This document shows positions 6,752 through 13,743 of a DNA stretch of 17,574 bases, one piece after another. Numbering within the stretch: the first letter of the stretch is position 1; the number at the start of each line of letters is the position of its first letter. Source of the stretch: CAZOIA01 sp964579675 (lineage in GTDB: Bacteria > Planctomycetota > Phycisphaerae > UBA1845 > PWPN01); contig CAZOIA010000119.1 of the NCBI GenBank assembly GCA_964579675.1, forward strand, positions 1 to 17,574, read 5' to 3'. Position numbers and translations under genes: made by a program. Under the pieces are notes generated by a model, which was not told the DNA's origin, did not search any database, and was given only the letters and a program-made list of their open reading frames with translations.

Positions 6752-9700
6752 TCACCGTCGCCTCCGTTCGCGGCGGGTCGCCGGCCGTCGCTCCTGCCGC
6801 TGGATATCCGCGTGGTAGTCCTGCAGCGACTTGACCTCGCTGTGTCCGCGGCGCTGGGCGCCGATGCCCTCGGCAGCGGCCACCGCAGCACTGATGGTGG
6901 TGATGTGTGGTACCTTGTGTTTGATGGCCGACTTGCGGATGTACGAGTCGTCATGCTGACTGAGCTTTCCGACCGGCGTGTTTACGACGAGCTGGATCTC
7001 TCCGTTCGTGATGGCGTCAGCGATGTTGGGCCGGCCTTCGTGCAGCTTCTTGATGGGTTCGGCGTCGATACCATGAGCAGTTAGAAAAGCATGGGTGCCT
7101 TCAGTGGCTTTGATGCGGAATCCGAGCTCATGGAACCGGCGGGCAGGTTCGAGAACGGCGGGCCGGTCCCGCCGGGAAACGGAGATAAGAACGGTCCCTT
7201 CGGTCGGCAGGCAGCTCTTGGCCCCCTCCTGGGCTTTGTAGAAAGCCAGGCCGAAGGAATCCGCCATCCCCAAGACCTCACCGGTAGAACGCATCTCCGG
7301 ACCGAGAACGGGATCGACCTCCGGAAACATGGGGAACGGGAAGACCGCTTCCTTGACGCCGTAGTGCGGAATCGACCTCGGCTTGAGGTCCAGGTCCGCC
7401 AGCTTCTTGCCCAGCATGATCTGAGTCGCCACGCGAGCCATCGACACGTTGCAGACCTTGGAAACCAGGGGCACGGTACGTGAGGCTCGAGGGTTCGCCT
7501 CGAGGACGTAAACCACGTCTCTGGCAATCGCGTACTGCATGTTCATCAGGCCGACGACGTTCAGTTCGGAAGCGATTCGCCGGGTATATTCACGAATAGT
7601 GTCGAGGTGCCTCGCGGGAATGTTGATCGGCGGAATCACGCAGGCGGAGTCGCCCGAGTGGATGCCGGCCAGCTCGATGTGCTCCATCACAGCGGGCACA
7701 AATGCGTCGGTGCCGTCGGCGATGGCGTCGGCCTCGGCCTCGATCGCGTTCTCGAGGAACCTGTCGATGAGGATGGGCCGTTCGGGCGTCACGTTCACCG
7801 CTGCGGCCACGTATTCCTTGAGCATGTCCGCGTCGTACACGACCTCCATGCCGCGACCGCCCAGCACGTACGAGGGCCGAACCATGAGCGGGTACCCGAT
7901 CCGACCGGCGATGTCGAGAGCCTCTTCGAGCGTGCTGGCCATGCCCGATTCGGCCATCGGGATACCCAGTTTGTCCATCATCTGGCGGAAGCGATCGCGA
8001 TCCTCGGCCAAGTCGATCGTATCGGGGCTCGTGCCGAGGATCTTGACGCCGGCCTCGGACAGTTCCTGAGCAATGTTGAGGGGCGTCTGGCCGCCGAACT
8101 GGCAGATCACGCCCTCGGGTTCCTCCTTCTCGTAGATGCTCAAGACATCCTCGACGGTGAGCGGCTCGAAGTACAGCTTGTCGGAGGTGTCGTAGTCGGT
8201 CGAGACGGTCTCGGGGTTGCAGTTTACCATTATGGTCTCGTAGCCCTCATCACGCAGGGCGAAAGCCGCATGAACGCAGCAGTAATCGAACTCGATCCCC
8301 TGACCGATACGATTGGGGCCGCCGCCCAGCACCATCACCTTCCTGCGGTCGCTGGTGGCGACTTTGTCCGTTCCGTTGTACGTGGAGTAATAGTAGGCTG
8401 CGTTTGTCACCCCGCTCACGGGCACTGCGTCCCAGGCTTCGACGACGCCCAGCTCGACCCGCCGCCGGCGAATCTCCTTCTCCGGGACTCCCAGGAGTTG
8501 TCCGAGATACTTGTCCGAGAAGCCATCTCTCTTGGCTCGGCTGAGCAGATCGTCGGGCAATTCCCTGCCCTTGAACCCGAGGGCCTTCTCCTCCAATTCG
8601 ACGATCTCTTTCATCTGCCCGATGAACCATGGCTTGATGTAGGTCAGCTCGTATAGTTCGTCCACCGTGGCCCCTTTGCGCAGGGCCTCGTACATGATGA
8701 ACTGCCGTTCGCTGGAGGGCTCCCGGAGCATTTCCCGGAGCTCCGCCAGTGGCCGTTCGTTGAAATCCCTGGCAAAGCCCAGCCCATAACGCCCGGTCTC
8801 GAGGGATCGGATGGACTTCTGGAGGGCCTCCTTGTACGTCTTGCCGATGCTCATCACTTCGCCGACCGCCCGCATCTGGGTCCCGAGCTTGTCCTCGGCG
8901 TCTTTGAACTTCTCGAAGGCCCAGCGAGCGAATTTGACGACCACGTAGTCGCCCCACGGCGTGTATTTCTCCAGCGTCCCCTCACGCCAGTATGGGATCT
9001 CGTCGAGCGTCATGCCGCCGGCCAGCTTGGAGGACACCAGGGCGATGGGGAAGCCGGTTGCCTTGGAGGCCAGAGCCGACGAGCGGGAAGTCCTCGGGTT
9101 TATCTCGATCACCACGACCCGGCCGGACTTCGGATCGTGGGCGAACTGGATGTTCGTGCCTCCAATGACCTGGATCGCCTCGACGATATCGTAGGAGTGT
9201 TTCTGGAGCCGCTTCTGCAGTGCCGGATCTATAGTGAGCATCGGGGCGGTACAGTAGGAATCGCCCGTGTGCACGCCCATCGCGTCCACGTTCTCAATGA
9301 AGCACACCGTGATCATCTGGTTCTTGGCGTCCCGGACGACTTCCAGTTCAAGCTCCTCCCAGCCCAGAACGGACTCCTCGACCAGGATCTGTCCGATCAG
9401 GCTGGCCGAGATCCCTCGACTGGCGACGACACGGAGTTCCTCGACGTTGTAGACGAGTCCGCCTCCGGTGCCTCCCAATGTGTAGGCGGGGCGGATCACG
9501 ACGGGGTAGCCCAGCTCGGACGCAGCCTTCTCGGCGTCCTCGACGTTGTTGACCGCCGTGCTGCGAGGCATTTCGATGCCGAGCTTGTTCATCGTATTCT
9601 TGAAGGCGGTGCGATCCTCCCCTCGCTCGATAGCGTCAATCTGCACGCCGATCACCTGAACGCCGTACCTCTCCAGTACGCCCGCACGATGCAACTCGGA

Positions 9701-9997
9701 GGACAGGTTAAGACCGGATTGGCCGCCGAGGTTTGGCAACAGGGCATCCGGCCGCTCTTTGGCGATTATCTTCGCCATCGCCTCAACCGTGAGCGGCTCG
9801 ATGTACGTCACGTCGGCCATTCCGGGGTCGGTCATGATGGTTGCGGGGTTTGAATTGACCAGGATGATTTTGTAGCCCAACTCACGCAAGGCCTTGCAAG
9901 CCTGCGTTCCGGAGTAATCGAACTCACAGGCCTGGCCGATCACGATCGGCCCCGAGCCGATGATCATGACCTTGTGAATATCATCGCGCCTGGGCAT
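6752..9997 (-). CDS. carB: Carbamoyl-phosphate synthase large subunit
   Basis: This 1081-residue protein makes carbamoyl phosphate from bicarbonate, ammonia (delivered by CarA) and two ATP, for pyrimidine and arginine synthesis. Both duplicated ATP-grasp halves are complete. The first begins KVMIIGSGPIVIGQACEFDY and contains RPAYTLGGTGGG and INPRTSRSSALASKATG. The second begins near residue 550 with KVMVLGGGPNRIGQGIEFDY and contains RPSYVLGGRGMEVVY and EANPRASRTVP. The C-terminal MGS-like allosteric domain (from about 940) includes TEGTHAFL and VVNTPVG. Length is close to the E. coli protein, so it is full-length. The start follows AGGTAGGG on the minus strand. The last residues form an arginine-rich tail (RRPATRRERRRR) beyond the usual end. 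No carA lies in the window. Confidence 0.98.
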   Translation of the reverse strand: MPRRDDIHKVMIIGSGPIVIGQACEFDYSGTQACKALRELGYKIILVNSNPATIMTDPGMADVTYIEPLTVEAMAKIIAKERPDALLPNLGGQSGLNLSSELHRAGVLERYGVQVIGVQIDAIERGEDRTAFKNTMNKLGIEMPRSTAVNNVEDAEKAASELGYPVVIRPAYTLGGTGGGLVYNVEELRVVASRGISASLIGQILVEESVLGWEELELEVVRDAKNQMITVCFIENVDAMGVHTGDSYCTAPMLTIDPALQKRLQKHSYDIVEAIQVIGGTNIQFAHDPKSGRVVVIEINPRTSRSSALASKATGFPIALVSSKLAGGMTLDEIPYWREGTLEKYTPWGDYVVVKFARWAFEKFKDAEDKLGTQMRAVGEVMSIGKTYKEALQKSIRSLETGRYGLGFARDFNERPLAELREMLREPSSERQFIMYEALRKGATVDELYELTYIKPWFIGQMKEIVELEEKALGFKGRELPDDLLSRAKRDGFSDKYLGQLLGVPEKEIRRRRVELGVVEAWDAVPVSGVTNAAYYYSTYNGTDKVATSDRRKVMVLGGGPNRIGQGIEFDYCCVHAAFALRDEGYETIMVNCNPETVSTDYDTSDKLYFEPLTVEDVLSIYEKEEPEGVICQFGGQTPLNIAQELSEAGVKILGTSPDTIDLAEDRDRFRQMMDKLGIPMAESGMASTLEEALDIAGRIGYPLMVRPSYVLGGRGMEVVYDADMLKEYVAAAVNVTPERPILIDRFLENAIEAEADAIADGTDAFVPAVMEHIELAGIHSGDSACVIPPINIPARHLDTIREYTRRIASELNVVGLMNMQYAIARDVVYVLEANPRASRTVPLVSKVCNVSMARVATQIMLGKKLADLDLKPRSIPHYGVKEAVFPFPMFPEVDPVLGPEMRSTGEVLGMADSFGLAFYKAQEGAKSCLPTEGTVLISVSRRDRPAVLEPARRFHELGFRIKATEGTHAFLTAHGIDAEPIKKLHEGRPNIADAITNGEIQLVVNTPVGKLSQHDDSYIRKSAIKHKVPHITTISAAVAAAEGIGAQRRGHSEVKSLQDYHADIQRQERRPATRRERRRR

Positions 9998-10242
9998 GGA
10001 TGACTACCCTACCTCCCGCTCGATCTCAGCGACTCGCGTCTTCACGAATTCCGCATGATACAGGAGCATATCGAGACTCCAGTTCAGAAGAAGGGGGACT
10101 GGAAAAGCGCCGAGCGAATAAGCAGAGCTTATAGTTGGCCCCATTCCTGTCCCGACTTGCATAGAGGAAACCCCGAAGGTCGTCAATCCTGAGCGGCCGC
10201 CGGCTGGACGCCAGCAGGATCTCCAACCGCCCTTCCGCCCAC
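9998..10242. other. carB upstream region without a supported gene
   Basis: These 245 bp precede carB on the minus strand and should carry its leader and promoter. Two overlapping open frames run leftward through here out of the repeat element. Both have protein-like stretches near their ends but disagree in frame and start inside repeat DNA, so I do not call a gene. I could not identify a confident -35/-10 pair. A decayed gene fragment is possible. Confidence 0.4.
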
Positions 10243-10293
10243 GGGTGCATGACACTTTGGGCGGCTTGGTGGAAGGCGCCGCCCCCCAAGGTG
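10243..10293. repeat. Flanking module of the repeat element, recurs at 17524-17574
   Basis: GGGTGCATGACACTTTGGGC starts a roughly 51-bp module that recurs at 17524-17574 with one substitution and two 1-bp length differences in the C-run/AAGG area. The module contains a 7-bp hairpin, GGGCGGC / GCCGCCC, with a 12-nt loop. It directly abuts the inverted-repeat element at 10294, so the mobile or amplified unit is probably larger than the inverted-repeat element alone. Confidence 0.75.
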
Positions 10294-10441
10294 TTTCCGA
10301 ACCGCGACCGTAAGGAAGCGGACGCCCCTCTCCGTAGCGCGACCGTAAGGAAGCGGACGCCCCTCTCCGTAGCGCGCCTGTAAGGAAGCGACCCTGGCGC
10401 ATCCGCAAATAATCCCCTCCCTGACGGTCGGGGTTCGGAAA
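10294..10441 (-). repeat. Dispersed repeat element with 18-bp terminal inverted repeats, copy B
   Basis: The ends are TTTCCGAACCGCGACCGT (10294-10311) and ACGGTCGGGGTTCGGAAA (10424-10441), inverted repeats matching at 17 of 18 positions. Inside, the unit CGTAAGGAAGCGGACGCCCC followed by TCTCCGTAGCGCG occurs in tandem, about 34 bp per unit and two copies, with a third partial start at about 10379 (TGTAAGGAAGCG). The other half carries GGCGCATCCGC and CCCCTCCCTGACGG blocks. Relative to copy A (110-218) it is inverted. It contains no gene. Structure fits a MITE-like or structured intergenic repeat; no target-site duplication is visible. Confidence 0.85.
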
Positions 10442-10660
10442 AGCGACGTGCCGCCCCGCTGCCCGCCCGAAGCTCCCCGCAGGAACTGTCATGGACCCTC
10501 CGCCCACTGCCGGGCCCTGGCCGTATCTTCCTCCCCATGCAGCACTCTCCCGCAAGCCTGGAGATGTTCGCTTATGCGGAAGGCGCCCACCACGCACTCG
10601 CTTCGCGGCAGGTGCTCGGCGAGCTGTTTCTAGATTCACCTAGCGCCGGCCGCCAGCGTG
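10442..10660. other. Gap between repeat element and glycosidase gene
   Basis: This 219-bp stretch lies downstream of the minus-strand glycosidase stop codon and upstream of the repeat. I see no convincing gene. A plus-strand open frame beginning near 10537 overlaps the glycosidase 3' end and looks like chance. No T-tract terminator was found. Confidence 0.45.
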
Positions 10661-12859
10661 TCACTCCTTGTCCGGTAGGCGGAAAGCCTGTCGTTCGATG
10701 GCATACGTTGCAGCGGCAAAGCCTTCGCGCGTCGCCGTGGTGAGTGGAAAGACAAAAACCCGTCTACCGGTCGGTTCCTCATAGCGTTCCCCGGGTCTCA
10801 GGGTGACGTATGGATCGAAGTGGACGTCCGAGTGAAAGTCTCCGGCGTCTCCTTTCCAGAAGTTGCAGTAGAATTGCCATTCAGGTGGCAGCCACATCCC
10901 GGCTCCCAGGCCGGCTCCCGGATCGCCCCAGCCGCCGCCCCGGCGGTGGTAACGCTGGACGCGCATGTCCAGAACCTCATCGCCGTCGGGCGAGCCCCCC
11001 AGGGCTGGCGTCAGACGATGAAACACCCGGGCCAGCGTCCAGGCTTCCTTGTCGAGATTCTCCACCCACAGGCACTGGCTGACGAAATAGCCGACCGGCT
11101 CGCCCTCGCCTGCGGGGGCCGGCTGGTTGGCAATCCAGAACCGCCACCCGGCGCGGTACGGCCGGGCCGGCGAAGGCGTGGCGGACCCGGGATCGGGCCG
11201 CGCTCCGGTCAGCTCCATATCCACCACGGTAACGTGGTCGTTGCGACGCAACGCAGTGATCCGGGCGGTTTGCGAGCCTTCCCAGCGGCTGCGTGGCGTG
11301 AGCTGGTTGATGAGCACAGAGAAACGCCCGAGCTGCCGGCCATCCGACCACAGCCGCCAGGCGTATCCTTCGGTCGGTCCTTCGAGGACCAGCTTGCCTG
11401 CGGAAAGCTTCGTCGGTGTGGCCGGGATGTCCTCGGCAGCTTCCGGCAGCTTTCGCAGCCACGGCACCAGCCATTGCTCCGCAGTCGGCACGCGGGCGTC
11501 TCCGGCGGAGTGAAGTCGGCACACGTCCGGGTTGAGTTCGGCCGCTGCCCGCGTCAACAGTTCGTACGGTTGATCCGCGTTGCTCACCAGGCCGTAGTTG
11601 GAGTTCTCCGGAAAAGTGGGGGCGATGCCCAGCTCGGGCTCATCGATATACATGAAGAAATCGGAGCCGACCATGAACGGCAGCTCGAACATCGTGCGCT
11701 GAAAGTGACGGAAGCACTGGGCGCGCTGCCGCTGGTCGTCCACACGCATCCCGGCTCCATGCGTTGACGGCAACTCTGTGTCCAAAGCGGGGAAACTCCA
11801 CTCCGTAATCATCATCGGAGCATCGGCAGCGCCCTGCCATTCGCGGAGCATCTCCACGAGGTGATGCGGCACACCCCGCTGCACGTCGATGTCGGCGTAA
11901 TAGTTGAAGGAAACAACGTCGCAGTACCGTCCAGCCGCCGGCCAGGCCCCGGGGGAAGGGCCGGCGAATCGGCAACCGAGAATCAGGTGGTTGGGATCCT
12001 GTCGGCGAATCGCTCCGGCGGCGGGCTCGAAGTAGCGCTCGGCCACGTGGCTCACCCAGTCCAAAGCCATCCGCCGGGCTTCATCGCTCAGCGGCTCGTG
12101 AGGCTCGGCGTGCGCGGCGAGAGCTTCCCAGCTATCCACCGTCACGCCCCAATGCTGTTTCATCCGGGACGGTTGATCCAGCCGCTCTTTCAGAAACGCG
12201 ATCCAGGCCTGCTTGCCGGTATGGCCGGCCGGCAGCTTCCACACTTCGTGGAAAAGGCCGTAGGGCAGCCAGATCTTGCCGTACCATTCCAGCTCGTTAT
12301 CCAGGAAATACCCGATCAGCCAGGGATCGTCGCGGTGGGGTGCGCACCGCTCTTTCGCCATTTCTTCGCAATGGGCCGGCCATTGGCGACTGAATACGTT
12401 GGGGAAACCCGTCCACGTGCCGGGCGGGCAGAGGGCCTCCTGCCGGGCGAACGAGGTGCCGAGCCCCAGAAACTCGATGTGCGGCAGGCCTTTGTGGCGC
12501 AGACTCGGGGAATGGCCCGCCGCCAGCGTGTTGAAGCCCCAGGCCTTCAGTCGTTTCAACGTGGCTTCTGCCCAGGCATCCTCGCTCTTGTACTTCTCGC
12601 GAACGAATCTGCCGTAGGGCGCGTAGCCGAGGGTTTCGCAGCCGTGGCCTTCATAGCGGATATGATCGGTGCCGATGATGTAGAACGCACGACCCCTCGG
12701 ATCGACGAGCCACCATCGGCCGTCGAGTCGCTTCGCTTGAAAGAAACCGGTGGCTGCGGCCCGAATGCTCTCGCACGCCGGGCCGTCGTAGGGCGGGTAC
12801 GTGTTTGCAGCTTCAGTCACGGGCAGCACGGCCAACAAGGTAAGCAGCAGCACGTGCAC
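10661..12859 (-). CDS. Secreted clan GH-A glycoside hydrolase, agarase/beta-galactosidase-like
   Basis: This protein is 732 residues from a GTG start. That start is chosen because GGAGGAGG lies 8 nt upstream, and it places a hydrophobic signal segment (HVLLLTLLAVLPVTEA) directly at the N-terminus with a likely cleavage near residue 17. Starting at 12904 would add 15 charged residues with no ribosome site. The barrel is of the (beta/alpha)8 glycosidase clan GH-A: candidate acid/base E189 in GYFLDNELEW and candidate nucleophile E353 in MMITEWSFPA. FYIIGTDHIRYEGHG, AWGFNTLAAG and SDFFMYIDEPELGIAPTFPENSNYGLV resemble agarase/GH50-like proteins. A C-terminal beta-sandwich-like region of about 250 residues follows. 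It probably attacks an extracellular or periplasmic polysaccharide; the substrate is not established. Confidence 0.82.
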   Translation of the reverse strand: MHVLLLTLLAVLPVTEAANTYPPYDGPACESIRAAATGFFQAKRLDGRWWLVDPRGRAFYIIGTDHIRYEGHGCETLGYAPYGRFVREKYKSEDAWAEATLKRLKAWGFNTLAAGHSPSLRHKGLPHIEFLGLGTSFARQEALCPPGTWTGFPNVFSRQWPAHCEEMAKERCAPHRDDPWLIGYFLDNELEWYGKIWLPYGLFHEVWKLPAGHTGKQAWIAFLKERLDQPSRMKQHWGVTVDSWEALAAHAEPHEPLSDEARRMALDWVSHVAERYFEPAAGAIRRQDPNHLILGCRFAGPSPGAWPAAGRYCDVVSFNYYADIDVQRGVPHHLVEMLREWQGAADAPMMITEWSFPALDTELPSTHGAGMRVDDQRQRAQCFRHFQRTMFELPFMVGSDFFMYIDEPELGIAPTFPENSNYGLVSNADQPYELLTRAAAELNPDVCRLHSAGDARVPTAEQWLVPWLRKLPEAAEDIPATPTKLSAGKLVLEGPTEGYAWRLWSDGRQLGRFSVLINQLTPRSRWEGSQTARITALRRNDHVTVVDMELTGARPDPGSATPSPARPYRAGWRFWIANQPAPAGEGEPVGYFVSQCLWVENLDKEAWTLARVFHRLTPALGGSPDGDEVLDMRVQRYHRRGGGWGDPGAGLGAGMWLPPEWQFYCNFWKGDAGDFHSDVHFDPYVTLRPGERYEEPTGRRVFVFPLTTATREGFAAATYAIERQAFRLPDKE

Positions 12860-12933
12860 GAGATCCTCCTCCGTGACCGGGCGGTGCGCTCGCCGGCGTA
12901 CCACGTGATGGCAAGCCCGAAGCGTTGGCCGTA

Positions 12934-12976
12934 TGAGCCCAGCTCACATCAGACGTTCTCCAGTGATTTCTGTCAA
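12934..12976 (-). promoter_or_regulatory. Sigma70-like promoter and operator-like palindrome for the glycosidase gene
   Basis: On the minus strand TTGACA (plus-strand 12971-12976) is a perfect -35 box. A 17-bp spacer leads to TCTGAT (12948-12953), a four-of-six -10 match. The predicted transcription start near 12941 falls inside the inverted repeat TGAGC-TGG-GCTCA (12934-12946), which could be an operator or a 5' RNA hairpin. It lies about 75 bp before the GTG start. Spacing and the exact -35 are the evidence; the -10 is ordinary. Confidence 0.6.
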
Positions 12977-13100
12977 GTTCCCTTCGATCCAATCGGGTTA
13001 CTCAAGTCTGGGCCTTCCCATCAGCTACCTCTGATCGCCCGGAAACCCGCCGGATCCTCGAATACGGATTCCGATCAATCCTACCTTGCCTGGCGGCGGG

Positions 13101-13373
13101 TCAGGTTTCGGGCCGGTCGGCGGCTTTCCTGGCCTGCTCGATCAGTTCGACGATCGAGGTGAGCTTGGGCTTGGGGGGGGCGAGCATCGCTTCGATCTGC
13201 TCGGGGCTGTAGTGCTCGGCGAGAAAGGCGGCCACGTCGAGGTGTCCTTGCCAGCAATCCACGATCAGGCGGCAGGGCCGGCCCTCGGGCAACTGGCGGC
13301 AGTAGCTGAACGGCACCGAGTGGCCGAGCATCCGGCAACGCTGTTCAAGGTGGTCGTGTGCGTCGATGTCCAT
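13101..13373 (-). CDS. Small conserved-looking hypothetical protein with four cysteines
   Basis: From ATG this is a 90-residue protein beginning MDIDAHDHLEQRC. It has four cysteines, C13, C25, C34 and C40, in the arrangement C-x11-C-x8-C-x5-C, close to the motifs GHSVPFSYCRQ and LIVDCW. These suggest a small metal-binding or disulfide domain. The second half (about 50-85) is helical and charged, with SPEQIEAML and SIVELIEQAR. Small proteins of the form C-x-(R/P)-L/M-G-x-x-V-P-F-x-Y-C-R occur in planctomycetes and deltaproteobacteria as I recall, but I assign no function. No strong ribosome binding site is visible; a longer GTG-start reading from 13493 crosses a palindromic repeat and is less likely. 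It lies between trpB2 and the glycosidase. Confidence 0.65.
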   Translation of the reverse strand: MDIDAHDHLEQRCRMLGHSVPFSYCRQLPEGRPCRLIVDCWQGHLDVAAFLAEHYSPEQIEAMLAPPKPKLTSIVELIEQARKAADRPET

Positions 13374-13743
13374 GGCCACGCCAGACAGAAAAAGGCTTAC
13401 CCGCCTCCGGCCGACTTCTCCCGGACCGGACGCCGGCAGACACCCGCCGGCCGCTGAATGACCGTGCGGGATTGCGCGACAATAAGGAGCCACGGGCTTC
13501 AGCCCTTGACAAACGACGAACGGGTCGCGCTGAGAAGCAGCAGAAGCCGCGCCGTTTGTCCAAGGATCAGCCCGCGCGGCCCCTCGTCCGCACGGCCGTC
13601 GCAGAACCGTGCACGGTCATTTAGAACCTTACGGCGGAAGAGGAGCACGGTTTGCGCACATGATCTTCCCGTGGGTTCTACGTTTAGATTGCGGACCAGA
13701 AAAAGGCGGTCCGCTTTAGGACACTGACCCGCCGGGTTCACGT
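13374..13743. other. Palindrome-rich gap between the hypothetical gene and trpB2-type gene
   Basis: This 370-bp stretch holds no gene I support. Contents: a REP-like palindrome at 13490-13508 (CCACGGGCTTCAGCCCTTG, GGGCT/AGCCC stem); inverted arms GACAAACG / CGTTTGTC at 13508-13515 and 13553-13560; a perfect 12-bp palindrome ACCGTGCACGGT at 13606-13617; inverted arms TAGAACC / GGTTCTA at 13622-13628 and 13674-13680; and the terminator hairpin at 13691-13714. Two longer open frames cross it, but they are antisense or out of frame with the neighbours. Confidence 0.5.
13691..13714 (-). terminator. Probable terminator of the trpB2-type gene
   Basis: Perfect 7-bp stem GCGGACC / GGTCCGC with a 10-nt loop, starting 30 bp beyond the stop codon on the minus-strand transcript. 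The T-tract after it is weak (AATCTAAA). It is the best candidate end of the transcript but not a textbook intrinsic terminator. Confidence 0.45.

Noticed and set aside
7607..8656. Long plus-strand frame within carB
   Set aside because: Antisense to the highly conserved carB; no recognisable domain.
10004..10639. Two overlapping minus-strand open frames upstream of carB
   Set aside because: Both start or run inside the repeat element and disagree in frame. Protein-like ends may be a remnant, but no gene can be supported.
11861..13162. Long plus-strand frame over the glycosidase 5' part and its upstream region
   Set aside because: Antisense to the glycosidase, whose signal peptide, ribosome site and catalytic residues are clear.
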